Part shown: one piece after another, positions 7,081 to 14,304 of the stretch
Position numbering within the stretch: the stretch's first letter is position 1
Layout of the letters: each line of letters begins with the position of its first letter
Assembly (NCBI GenBank): GCA_050742535.1
Contig: JBOGIQ010000097.1
Location: 1-17,857 of the forward strand
Source: Gp6-AA40 sp050742535
GTDB taxonomy: Bacteria; Acidobacteriota; Vicinamibacteria; Vicinamibacterales; UBA2999
Length of the DNA: 17,857 nucleotides
Reading direction: 5' to 3'
Notes under the pieces: model-generated
Database searches by the model: none
Seen by the model: the letters and a program-made list of their open reading frames with translations, nothing else
Told to the model about the DNA's origin: nothing
Translations under genes and position numbers: made by a program

Positions 7081-8010
7081 TCAACGACCTCCTTCAAGCC
7101 AGTGCCGGCAGTCGATGGACAGCTCGCGACCGGCCGCCGTGTCGTACAACGCCAGGTCCTCGTCGGTCAGCGCGCCGCGCCAGCGTCCGTTGGTTCCCGC
7201 GTGAATGAAGCTCCCGCCTCCCCCGCGAAACGCCGTTCGCGCCATCGGCACCAGCACGTCGGCGTTGGCGCGCATGCGGCCGAACGTGGCGGCGCCGGCG
7301 ACACGCTCGATACCAGGCGGCGTGACCGTCACGCCGATGTGTGAGGCGATGCGGCGCACCTGGCCAGGGAGATCGGCAAGCAAATCGCCGTAGTGGACGA
7401 ACAACAGATTCGGCAGATGCTTCCACGCCCACCACGTCTGCGTGTGCCGCAAATTCGCCCAGAACGGGTACCCTTCGCGCTCCCACCGGAACCAGCCGCG
7501 TGTGATCCAGTTCCGCCAGAACTCGCGCAGATCGCCCGGGCAGCGCGGCAGCGGGCCGCCCACTCGGCCGGCATGCTGCGGATCGCGCAGAAAGGGGTAC
7601 CGCACCAGCTTCTGATAATGGTTCCAGAGCGACATGGCGACATCGCGTGCGTCGCGGCAGACGACCACGTAGCGGGCGCCTGCGTCGTAGGGCAGCCCAT
7701 CCAGTGGGAGATGAGTCTTGATGACTCGTCGTCCCGGATGAGCCGCAAGCATGGCGAGCACATCGTCCAGCGGCAGCAACGGCGAGTCGAGCCACGGCGA
7801 GCGCTGGTCGATCGGCGGCAGCGGTTCGACCGGGAACAGCAGCTGCAGCACGATCATCTGCACCCAGGTCGTCCCGGCCTTGTAGCCGCTGGCGACGACG
7901 ACATCACCCTCGCGGACGTGAAACCGCTCCCAACGGGTGCTGTCGATCGAATGGCTCCGGTAGACGCGCGTAACGCGCGGCCGCAGTCCGGCTACAGACC
8001 GCTCCGGCAT
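7081..8010 (-). CDS. PAPS-dependent sulfotransferase
   Basis: The 309-residue protein belongs to the SULT-like Sulfotransfer_1 family, which transfers sulfate from PAPS to a hydroxyl or amine. The 5'-phosphosulfate loop is ASGYKAGTTWVQ (residues 40-51). KTHLPLDGLP places the catalytic base at H100, YVVVCRDARDVAMSLWNHY (about 114-132) binds the 3'-phosphate, and near the C-terminus GTNGRWRGALT matches the family RKGxxGDWKNxFT motif. All key sites look intact. The ATG at 8008-8010 was chosen because the longer frame has no family-like residues. This start lies inside the end of secreted gene A (19-nt overlap), so coupling is possible. The acceptor is unknown; with an A-PCP set next door, sulfation of a small natural product is a reasonable inference. 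Confidence 0.9.
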   Translation of the reverse strand: MPERSVAGLRPRVTRVYRSHSIDSTRWERFHVREGDVVVASGYKAGTTWVQMIVLQLLFPVEPLPPIDQRSPWLDSPLLPLDDVLAMLAAHPGRRVIKTHLPLDGLPYDAGARYVVVCRDARDVAMSLWNHYQKLVRYPFLRDPQHAGRVGGPLPRCPGDLREFWRNWITRGWFRWEREGYPFWANLRHTQTWWAWKHLPNLLFVHYGDLLADLPGQVRRIASHIGVTVTPPGIERVAGAATFGRMRANADVLVPMARTAFRGGGGSFIHAGTNGRWRGALTDEDLALYDTAAGRELSIDCRHWLEGGR

Positions 8011-8519
8011 TTCGTCAGCCGCACCTCGTGCGGGCCTTGCGCGACGTCGCTTCCTGGCAGCCTGTGCCACGTGCGGTACAGCAGCGCGTCGTCCGCCATT
8101 CGTGAGAACGATTCCGTCAGCGTGCTGCCCTGCACCACGGCGTGCGGGCGGCCCCACAGAGAGAACGCCGGCGCGATCGTTTCGACCACCAGCTCCTCAC
8201 CCTGCCAGCGAGCAAGGCCATTGCGTTTGTGCGGATTCCGGATCGCCGACTCGAACCGCTCGATTGGCAGCACGCGGATCGACTGCGTGGCCAGCACCCG
8301 CAGTTTCAGGTTGGCGCTCGACTGGACGACCTGCAGCGCGCTGGCAGCCCGCGAGGCTGTCGAGCACGGCGCGGCCGAACGGGCGAGCACGTAGGTGCCG
8401 CCGAGATCCGGTGGCCGCCAGCCTGCCGCGTCGGTGTCATTGACTGTCGTGGCCGACAGCGCGCTCGGAAGTGTGATCAGAGCCGACAGCAGGACAACCG
8501 CAACACACGCGTACTTCAT
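7992..8519 (-). CDS. Small secreted protein, family member A (WEGD/LVVET type)
   Basis: The 175-residue product has a signal peptide (MKYACVAVV..., cleavage about residue 23 after ALSA). Its body resembles small secreted acidobacterial proteins: PDLGGTYVLAR near the mature N-terminus, RNGLARWQGEELVVET, STLTESFSRMADDALLYR, and a final VRLTKC. Members A, B (9814-10188) and C (13707-14249) share this order. Two mature cysteines, one near the N-terminus (APCST) and one near the C-terminus (TKC), could form a disulfide; C keeps both. The ATG at 8517-8519 follows GAGGAGGG. A 24-bp box 54 nt upstream is matched upstream of C. Molecular function is unknown; a lipocalin-like beta fold is a guess from the alternating strands. 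Confidence 0.8.
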   Translation of the reverse strand: MKYACVAVVLLSALITLPSALSATTVNDTDAAGWRPPDLGGTYVLARSAAPCSTASRAASALQVVQSSANLKLRVLATQSIRVLPIERFESAIRNPHKRNGLARWQGEELVVETIAPAFSLWGRPHAVVQGSTLTESFSRMADDALLYRTWHRLPGSDVAQGPHEVRLTKCRSGL

Positions 8520-8553
8520 GATGCCCTCCTCACGTCAACGCCGCGGGAAGGAT

Positions 8554-8596
8554 GCGCCGAGGCGTAGCGATCGTGCAACGCACGGACTGCCGTAAA
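8554..8596 (-). promoter_or_regulatory. Upstream element of secreted gene A, shared with gene C
   Basis: Positions 8573-8596 match 14305-14328 upstream of gene C at 20 of 24 bases. On the minus strand both read TTTACGGCA, one variable base, TCC, one variable base, TGC, then TTGC after another variable base. The spacing to the start codon is nearly equal, 54 nt in A and 56 nt in C. The nearer part, 8554-8570 (GCGCCGAGGCGTAGCGA), recurs upstream of the peptide operon at 3714-3732. The element may be a regulator site or part of a promoter; it does not have sigma-54 spacing. Confidence 0.45.
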
Positions 8597-8644
8597 TACC
8601 GGCGCACGGTGTGACGAAGAGAAATCAGTCGAGGAACCGTTGCG

Positions 8645-9529
8645 TCACGGCTGGTCGCGGGTCGAGCCGGAACGATCCGCGGCCGCTGTGCGTGCCGCCG
8701 CCGCCGTGAATCCTTTGACCGCGCGCGCCTGGCGGCTGCGGAGCGCGTTGCGTACGGCCTCGAGCGCCTCGGGGTTGGAGATGAACTGCTGACGTTCGAA
8801 GAACTCGGCGACCGAATCCGGCAGGTGATCTCCCGCGCCGCCGCATTTCCTCACGAACTTCGCAATCGTCCGCTGGTCGACGATGCTGAGCAGGTTTTCC
8901 GGCCTGGTCGAGCGATCGTGCTCGAAGCGGTAGACCGCGCGCAGGGCGCGGGCGAACGACAACGACGCGCGCGAGCTGACTCGGGTCGTGCGGCACCAGT
9001 TTCTGAAGCAGCCGACCGAGACGAACACCGCCCGGCCGAACTCGCGCAGCGTGCGCGGATCCTGACGCACGTCGATGACGCGCACGATCGGCTGCGCCCA
9101 CCGTGCCGCCGCGTGGGCCTCGGAGGGGCTCAGCGCCGACTCCGCCCGATCGCAGTCGTCCACGTGCGGGTGCTGCGCGAGCGCACGCTCCACCGCCGCC
9201 ACGATGTCCTCCTCGAAGGCCGGCTTCGTCAGACAGTCGCACACGCCGAGGCGCATCGCATCGACGGCGACGTCGAGCGTGGCGAAGCCGCTGAACATGA
9301 CGCGCGACGTGTCCGGGCACTCCGCCTTCAACTGTGCGAGGACGTCGATGCCGGATCGATCTGGCAGCCGAAGGTCGACCAGCGCGACGTCCGGTTTCCA
9401 TTCCCGCGCGAGGCGGACACCATCGCCACCCGTCCGGGCGCCGGTGAATTCGTATCCGTGCAGTTGCAGCAGCCGACCTGTGATGTCGAGGCAAATCTCG
9501 TCGTCGTCGATGAGCAGGATGCGCGCCAC
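8645..9529 (-). CDS. Response regulator with AraC-like output region
   Basis: The 294-residue protein begins with a complete receiver domain. It has the acidic cluster DDDE (residues 8-11), the phospho-acceptor D52 in ALVDLRLPD, the switch serine in MFSGFAT and the conserved lysine in LTKPA. The second half has no standard Fis, LuxR or winged-helix signature. Around residues 155-230, RTLREFGRAVFVSVGCFRNWCR followed later by ENLLSIVDQRTIAKFVRK looks like two helix-turn-helix units of a divergent AraC type. The start is GTG (9527-9529) behind a strong AAAGGAGAG ribosome site. No histidine kinase gene is seen nearby, so the regulator is an orphan here. It lies upstream of secreted gene A and the sulfotransferase on the same strand and might control them, but nothing in the sequence proves this. 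Confidence 0.8.
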   Translation of the reverse strand: MARILLIDDDEICLDITGRLLQLHGYEFTGARTGGDGVRLAREWKPDVALVDLRLPDRSGIDVLAQLKAECPDTSRVMFSGFATLDVAVDAMRLGVCDCLTKPAFEEDIVAAVERALAQHPHVDDCDRAESALSPSEAHAAARWAQPIVRVIDVRQDPRTLREFGRAVFVSVGCFRNWCRTTRVSSRASLSFARALRAVYRFEHDRSTRPENLLSIVDQRTIAKFVRKCGGAGDHLPDSVAEFFERQQFISNPEALEAVRNALRSRQARAVKGFTAAAARTAAADRSGSTRDQP

Positions 9530-9755
9530 AATCGCTCTCCTTTCTCGTGACAGACACCTTCCGGCCCCCGCGCTGTAAAAAGGTGCGTGAGTCTAACCTC
9601 GTTTTTCAACGGCTGTGCGCGCAAAGTGCGGTCAGACAAACACGCGGGCGACGGTACGGCAATTCGTGCTCGCGATGTAAATGCTGAGCGCGACTTCTGC
9701 AGCCGCCGGTGCCGCGGTTGTCGTTGGAGTCCTTTCGAGTCAGCAAGAATGCTCA

Positions 9756-9803
9756 TTCGCAGCCCGAGGCTCGCGATACGGCAGACCTGGCGAACCGGGT
9801 GAA
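9756..9803. repeat. 3'-flank copy of the B/C duplication (left copy)
   Basis: These 48 bases just past the stop codon of B match 13653-13700, just past the stop of C, at about 40 of 48 positions. The duplicated unit therefore included flanking DNA. In the right copy this DNA leads straight into the condensation-domain start codon; in the left copy homology fades after GGGCTGCGAA (minus-strand sense). The remainder of the 284-nt gap between the response regulator start and B (9530-9813) shows no further gene. Confidence 0.6.
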
Positions 9804-9813
9804 GGATGCCCCC

Positions 9814-10188
9814 CTACAACGATGCGCGACCGTCGCATTTCGCCAGGCGAAGCTCGAACGGTTCATGCCGTCCCTCGTCATCCGCGGAAACGTACGCGGC
9901 GCGATAGACCAAGCCGTCACCGGTGCGTGCGAATGACTCGGTCAGTGTGCCTCCATGGACCTCGCCGTCGTGGCCTAAGAGCGGGAACGATGGAGCGGAC
10001 GTTTCGACAACGAGCGCGTCGCCTTCCCAGCGCGCCAGTCCGTTCCGTCTCGTGGAATGACGCAGAGCGGAATCGCGTTTTTCAATCGGGACGACGCGGA
10101 ACGCTCCGCTCGGCGCGACGCGGAGCGATTGTTCGTGATGAACGCGACGACGACTCTCAGAGCTGACGACTGCTTTGAGGACGGTCAA
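9814..10188 (-). pseudogene. 5'-truncated secreted-protein gene, family member B
   Basis: The open frame carries the C-terminal two-thirds of the A/C family: SLRVAPSGAFRVVPIEKRDS, then RNGLARWEGDALVVETSAP, GTLTESFARTGDGLVYRA and a final LRLAKC close to the stop. There is no signal peptide and no ATG. The only start available upstream in frame is a TTG at 10186-10188, and the frame closes at a TGA some distance before it. The N-terminal cysteine and GTYV segment present in A and C are missing. Residues 10-30 still faintly resemble A (AVVSSE and QSLRV against QVVQSSA and QSIRV). It is probably a relic left by partial duplication or deletion; a short cytosolic protein cannot be excluded. It lies antisense to the 5' end of the plus-strand cysteine-rich frame. 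Confidence 0.65.
10022..10129. repeat. 97% identical tract shared by B and C (left copy)
   Basis: These 108 bases match 13921-14028 with three mismatches, third codon positions included, whereas the coding sequence on the left side is clearly more diverged. The tract ends at a perfect 8-bp inverted repeat, CGCTCCGC / GCGGAGCG (10102-10109 and 10120-10127), and identity stops two bases after it. Recent gene conversion or a fresh partial duplication is the simplest explanation. Confidence 0.85.
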
Positions 10189-10359
10189 TCGATGTTCGGC
10201 CCAGGTTGTGGATATGAATTCGCGAATGGCAATCCGGGCGGCTATTCAGGGTGCGCTGAATGCGTCAACTATATGTGTACGCAATGGGGCGACGATGACT
10301 TTCCATGTATAAATTCATGTATCGCTGGCGGTCAGCAATCGAACTGCAAAACCTCGTAA
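10138..10359 (+). CDS. Third cysteine-rich peptide, probably with a damaged leader
   Basis: The 73-residue frame (ATG 10138-10140) ends with a clearly peptide-like tail of eight cysteines: C-x10-C-x14-C-x2-C-x4-C-x9-C-x3-C-x8-C. The tail is rich in Gly, Asn and Asp and is encoded by much less GC-rich DNA than the surroundings (25 G+C in 10261-10320). Just before the first cysteine, VMNATTTLRADDC resembles VMMTSQAALRAGNEC of the two left-hand peptides. No signal peptide precedes it, because the DNA upstream is the antisense of truncated gene B. The same frame stays open back to an ATG at 10057, but that part is antisense of B. Its TAA overlaps the ATG of the TIGR03435 gene (TAATG), the arrangement of a coupled operon. 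It may be a real gene whose leader was lost by recombination. Confidence 0.5.
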   Translation: MNATTTLRADDCFEDGQSMFGPGCGYEFANGNPGGYSGCAECVNYMCTQWGDDDFPCINSCIAGGQQSNCKTS

Positions 10360-11282
10360 TGAAACCGAAGGAATGTGTCTTCAGGCTTGCAATAGTACTG
10401 TTGCTTGTCGGCTGCGGCACATTGACCGCGGCGCAGCAACGGAAAGCGTTCGAGGGGGTCTCCATTCGGCCAGAAGATCCCCGCGGCTCGAGCCGCCCGT
10501 CGTCTCGTGTTGGTGCGGGGCGCTTTGAAATTGTAGCCGTCCGCCCCTGGGAGCTGATTGCACGCGCGTTTGGAATCGACCAACTGCTCCGGATTGAAGT
10601 TCCGGATTGGGCCAAGCGTGACCGCTTTACTATCCGAGCAATCATGCCGCCCGGGGCAACCGAGCGCGACGTTCCGGCCATGCTGAGAACGCTGCTCGAG
10701 GATCGCTTCGGTATGAGGGTCCGCATCGAGCAGCGCGCGTATCCCGTATACGAGCTGGTCGTGCTACCCACGGGATTCAAGTTCCGAGAAGCCGCAGTGG
10801 CGGACGATCTGAAGAGGCCATTCTCGAGTCCGGCAGGACCCGCGATTTACGACGTGACCGGTGGATTACCTGGCGACGAGCTTCGGACGATTGGTGCGCC
10901 TGCTGGGCCGGATAACCCGGCAGGCGTGCACTATATTACGTCGCGGACTTCGTACGTTATCCGAACTCGATCCGGCGGTATTCGAGAGATCGAGGCCGCA
11001 CGTATAACGATGCCGCAGTTCGCCGGCCACCTGAATCCAAGCGTTGACCGTCCTGTCGTGGACAAGACTGGCTTGACGGGCATCTACGAGATCAAAGCTC
11101 TGCTTCCGCCCGCCCGTCTGTCTCCGGCTATGCAGGCGTTGCTCGGAGAACGGCTCGATCGGACTCCTTCGGGGATTTCGATGCCCCGCGTACTCAATGA
11201 ACTCGGTTTGAAGCTGGAGCCGAAGGAAACCCCAGTCGACTTCGTAATCGTGAATAGACTCGAACGTCCTTCGACCGACTGA
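10359..11282 (+). CDS. TIGR03435 family secreted protein, possible lipoprotein
   Basis: The 307-residue protein has an N-terminal export signal (residues 1-24). LLVGC inside it fits a lipobox with the cysteine at residue 18; cleavage after LTAA is the alternative. Family features follow: FEGVSIRPEDPRG in place of FDVASVK, GRFEIVAVRPWELIARAFG, ATERDVPAMLRTLLEDRFGMRVRIEQRAYPVYELVV, and near the end HLNPSVDRPVVDKTGLTGIYEI, followed by LNELGLKLEPKETPVDFVIVNRLERPS. The ATG at 10359-10361 overlaps the TAA of the cysteine-rich frame and gives the best signal peptide; the longer frame from 10305 would start inside that peptide gene. Codon use is less GC-biased than in the flanking minus-strand genes. 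Function of the family is unknown. Confidence 0.88.
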   Translation: MKPKECVFRLAIVLLLVGCGTLTAAQQRKAFEGVSIRPEDPRGSSRPSSRVGAGRFEIVAVRPWELIARAFGIDQLLRIEVPDWAKRDRFTIRAIMPPGATERDVPAMLRTLLEDRFGMRVRIEQRAYPVYELVVLPTGFKFREAAVADDLKRPFSSPAGPAIYDVTGGLPGDELRTIGAPAGPDNPAGVHYITSRTSYVIRTRSGGIREIEAARITMPQFAGHLNPSVDRPVVDKTGLTGIYEIKALLPPARLSPAMQALLGERLDRTPSGISMPRVLNELGLKLEPKETPVDFVIVNRLERPSTD

Positions 11283-11391
11283 ACTCTGCAAGCGAAGCAG
11301 CACGCGCCGCCGTTCGCGACCAGTCCGTACCGTGCAAGGAGACGGTTACAGAGAAAAAGGCCGGAAGGTCGGAGCGAGCGTCAATACCTTC

Positions 11392-11868
11392 ATGCCGAAG
11401 CCGCTGCTTGCCTCATGCATCATCGTCCTCTGTGTGGTTCGCTTGACGGCGCAGGGAAGCGACTTCTCTGGCCGATGGGTGCTTGACGAGGACCAGGTGC
11501 ATCCTGCTCAGCATATTCCGGACCGTCTCGTTGTTCGACAGCTAGTCGCATTTACGGACTCCGGGACATCTCAACCAGCTCCCTACCCGGTCTTGATCGT
11601 GAATCGCCGCTTCGGTGAGAGGGTTCAAGAAGAGACGTACAGCATAGGGATGACATTGGTGGGCCGGAACCGAGTCGCGGTGGAATGGCGCGGCAGCTTT
11701 CTCTGGGTCGAGCGGCAGAGTGTCTCGACGGCTGGCGCGATCGTCCCCGAGCGCACGGAGGCGTGGAGATTAGACGACCTGGGACGGCTGGTCATCACTG
11801 TAACGGACCGGCAAGGCCGCGACCGGGCGACGAGCGAAACCCTCGCGTATCGAAGAGACAAACTCTAG
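11392..11868 (+). CDS. Small secreted protein (FSGRW type)
   Basis: The 158-residue product starts with a signal peptide (MPKPLLASCIIVLCVVRLTA, cleavage before QGSD). The mature part opens with DFSGRWVLDEDQ, the 'FSG-W-L' opening of many small secreted acidobacterial proteins. It closes with AWRLDDLGRLVITVTDRQGRDRATSETLAYRR, a strand-rich tail of the same kind. It is related in layout to members A and C (DLGGTYVL, NFSGTYVD) but lacks their WEGD-LVVET core and final cysteine. The ATG at 11392 was chosen because it begins the signal peptide; the longer frame from 11332 adds a polar stretch. It lies 109 nt after the TIGR03435 gene on the same strand. No enzyme motif is visible. Confidence 0.72.
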   Translation: MPKPLLASCIIVLCVVRLTAQGSDFSGRWVLDEDQVHPAQHIPDRLVVRQLVAFTDSGTSQPAPYPVLIVNRRFGERVQEETYSIGMTLVGRNRVAVEWRGSFLWVERQSVSTAGAIVPERTEAWRLDDLGRLVITVTDRQGRDRATSETLAYRRDKL

Positions 11869-12163
11869 CCGCAACTTCTGAAATTAGGGGTGCCTCGGCC
11901 GATTAATCTGCTTTTGCGCCGACATCAAAACGCTCGACTTGTGCCCACGAAGGCAAACCCGTGATGCGATCGCCTCGTCAGGAATTGCCGTCCGACGGGT
12001 ACGTGTTATCGACGTGCGAACAGGGAGAATCGAGTTTCAAGAAGAGACGGACGGCGCGGCGTGGTGATTTGGGCCCCCTGGAACTCACCTGCTCGGCGCT
12101 CCGTCAGCCGCTGAACTGACTGCGGCAATCAGCGAACGGCATTGACGCGATCAATCCGCGTCG
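11869..12163. other. Intergenic stretch without recognised gene
   Basis: This 295-nt gap lies between the convergent ends of the plus-strand secreted gene and the minus-strand condensation gene. No frame of convincing codon use was found. A 5-bp stem GCCGC / GCGGC with a 10-nt loop at 12107-12126 is too weak to call a terminator. Composition shifts from mixed back toward high GC, consistent with an island edge. Confidence 0.5.
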
Positions 12164-13640
12164 TCAGCCGAGAAAAGACGGCTCAGCCGCGATACTCTTC
12201 GCGAGGTCATCGGGCGGATCCGCGCACGTCGACGCGCATTCGCTGATCACTGCGGGGTCGCCGTCCAGCGCCACGAGCCGCCTGCAGTCTGATACCCGTA
12301 AATCCGGCGTCTCAGCCAGCGTGGTCACGATCCGGCGCATGCTGTCGAGAAACGCCTGAACGGCGGCTGACTGGTACCGTCCGACGCTGAACATCGCGAC
12401 CAGGCGGAACAGTCCGCCGTTCTCCCACACCCGAATGTCGAAGTCCATGTTTCGCGGCGCGACGGGAAGGACGGTCACTTCGACCGCCGGCGGGCTCGTC
12501 CGCTGTGGCCCCCTGGGCAGTACGTCGAAATTCACTCTGGTGTCGTGGGTGTCCAGTGAGCATCCGAGCCTTTGCCAAAGCGCAGACAGCGGCAGCGCCT
12601 CGTACATCTGCGCCTCGGCGACGACCGCGGCAACATGTAGCCACAATGACGCACACGACATGTCCGGCTCGAGCCCCACGGAGACAATATGCGTGTTCGC
12701 ATACCAGCCCAGCGTCGGCACGAACTCTGGATGCCGCCGATTGGCGAAGTTCGCCCAGATGGCCACGCGCTGCTTGCTGGTGTGATAGTGCAGCGCGATC
12801 GTCATCGCCGTTCGGAACAATGCGTACGATGTCAGTTTCAACTGCGACACGAGTCGGCGCACCTGCGTGCTCTCTTCCCTCGTGAAAAACAGACGCTCAT
12901 AAGCAGCGCCGATCGTCGCCGCCGGTACATCCGATCGCCTGCGGAACGGCAGGTCCGTGAAGGCGATCCGTGCGTCACCGAGCACTTCCACTGTTCATGC
13001 CAGAACCGTTCTTCGCGGAAGAAGTGGCCGTCCCGGAACTGCTGGAGTTGCCACGCCGCGAAGTCGTGATACTGCATCGGAACAGGAGGCAGCTGTGTTC
13101 CGTCGTCCCCGGCCTCGACGATCGCCGCACACTCGCGCGCGAACACACCCAGCGACCAGCCGTCCATCGTGTGATGCGTCAGCACGATCAGAAGATAGGT
13201 GCCGGCGGATCCCGCGTGTACAAGGGTGGCACGAATCGGAGGCCCGGCTATCGTGTCGAGCGGCAGGGCGAGTTCCTGCCGCAGCAATTCGGTCAGCTCG
13301 TCGGCGTCTCCCACCGTCCGCACCGGAATGGCGAGCTGCACATCGGACAGTACTCGCTGCACGTACAGGCCGGGAACAAAGGCTCCACTGCGAGCAAATG
13401 CCAGGATCTGCAGCAGCCGATCGTCGGGGTGTAGCGTTCACTCGGTCCGTAGGCGGTTCTGAGGGCGCTATGCCGCCGGATGACCGCGTTCAGCGCCCGC
13501 TCGATCCGGTCGTGCGCGATGGGGGCGTTGATCCGAAACACGAGAGGCGTTCTCGCACCCGACGGAACAACTCCGAAGAGCGCCCTCAGCTCTTCCGCGA
13601 CCAGATGCCGTTCCTGATTGAACGCCAGCGCCAATTCCAT
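12164..13640 (-). pseudogene. Stand-alone NRPS condensation domain, two frameshifts
   Basis: Three consecutive frames together spell one full condensation domain of about 490 residues. Frame 1 (from ATG 13638-13640, behind GAGG) gives LAFNQERHLVAEEL, RIERALNAVIRRHSALRTAYG. Frame 2 (about 13425 to 12986) gives the catalytic HHTMDGW and YHDFAAWQLQQFRDG. Frame 3 (about 12985 to 12164) gives IAFTDLPFRRR, WANFANRRHPEFVPTLGWYANTHIV and a closing GRYQSAAVQAFLDSMRRIVTTL. Restoring one C in the CCCC run at 13426-13429 yields RYTPDDRLLQ, and one G near 12985 yields HEQWKVLGDA, so each break is one missing base. The domain would join a carrier-bound acyl group to an acceptor. It is the natural third partner of the A and PCP genes 8 kb away. 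Pseudogene or sequencing error cannot be separated here. Confidence 0.85.
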
Positions 13641-13652
13641 ACGATCCTCGCG

Positions 13653-13700
13653 TTCGCAGCCCGAGCATCGCGATCCTGCGGACCTCGCGACCCGCGTGAA
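13653..13700. repeat. 3'-flank copy of the B/C duplication (right copy)
   Basis: It matches 9756-9803 at about 40 of 48 bases. It fills most of the 66-nt gap between the stop of gene C and the condensation-gene start. The GAGG ribosome site of the condensation gene lies just beyond the matched part. Confidence 0.6.
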
Positions 13701-13706
13701 CGGTGC

Positions 13707-14249
13707 CTAGAACGCCCGCCGACCACCGCACTTCGCCAGGCGGATCTCGAACGGCTCGCGGGGACCTTCGTCATCCGGGAGCGCGTACCACGCGCGATAA
13801 ATCAAGCCGCCGTTCGCGATGCGGGCGAAGGACTCGGTCAACCTGCTTCCCGGCACCGCCGCCTGCGGATCGCCCCACAGCGGGAACGCCGGCCCCGGGG
13901 TTTCCACGACGAGCGCGTCACCTTCCCATCGCGCCAGTCCGTTCCGTCTCGTGGAATGACGCGGAGAGGAATCGCGTTTTTCAATCGGGACGACGCGGAA
14001 CGCTCCGCTCGGCGCGACGCGGAGCGATATCTTGTTCCTCACGTGGGCGACATACAGCGCCAGCGCACGACCGGCGCTGATCTTCAACGCCACCGCACAC
14101 GAGGCCGGCCGCACACTATCGACGTAGGTGCCGCTGAAGTTCGGCGCCGCCCGGTCGGTCAACGAAGCACCGTCCGTCTGACGAGCCGAAGTGCTCCTCG
14201 AAGCCACGAGTACGGTGAGCAACGCGACGATGACGAAAGACTGTTTCAT
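13707..14249 (-). CDS. Small secreted protein, family member C (WEGD/LVVET type)
   Basis: The 180-residue product has a signal peptide (MKQSFVIVALLTVLVASRS...), then APNFSGTYVDSVRPASC, SLRVAPSGAFRVVPIEKRDS, RNGLARWEGDALVVETPGP, SRLTESFARIANGGLIYRAWY and a final IRLAKC. It is the complete version of truncated B and a more distant relative of A. The cysteines near both ends of the mature chain are conserved with A. The ATG at 14247-14249 follows AAGGAGG at ideal spacing; the longer frame upstream adds a non-signal stretch and was rejected. It precedes the condensation gene by 66 nt, so they probably share a transcript. A box at 14305-14328 matches the one upstream of A. Function is unknown. Confidence 0.82.
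   Translation of the reverse strand: MKQSFVIVALLTVLVASRSTSARQTDGASLTDRAAPNFSGTYVDSVRPASCAVALKISAGRALALYVAHVRNKISLRVAPSGAFRVVPIEKRDSSPRHSTRRNGLARWEGDALVVETPGPAFPLWGDPQAAVPGSRLTESFARIANGGLIYRAWYALPDDEGPREPFEIRLAKCGGRRAF
13921..14028. repeat. 97% identical tract shared by B and C (right copy)
   Basis: This is the partner of 10022-10129 with three mismatches in 108 bases. The terminal inverted repeat CGCTCCGC / GCGGAGCG lies at 14001-14008 and 14019-14026. Gene C continues normally past it toward its N-terminus, so this copy is the likely donor. Confidence 0.85.
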
Positions 14250-14304
14250 GAGACGCCTCCTTGCCGTGTCGGGCGGCGGAAGCATGCGCCCGTGCAATGG
14301 GGCT

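Noticed and set aside
10057..10137. Upstream extension of the third cysteine-rich frame to an ATG at 10057
   Set aside because: This part is the antisense of the B/C repeat, which codes on the other strand, and it gives no signal peptide. The similarity to the other peptides begins only near 10135.
12107..12126. Possible terminator between the convergent genes
   Set aside because: A 5-bp stem with a 10-nt loop and no T-run is within chance expectation for GC-rich DNA.
3791..13640. A large multimodular NRPS cluster
   Set aside because: Only one adenylation enzyme, one carrier and one broken condensation domain are present, all as separate genes and 8 kb apart; no thioesterase or further module was seen.
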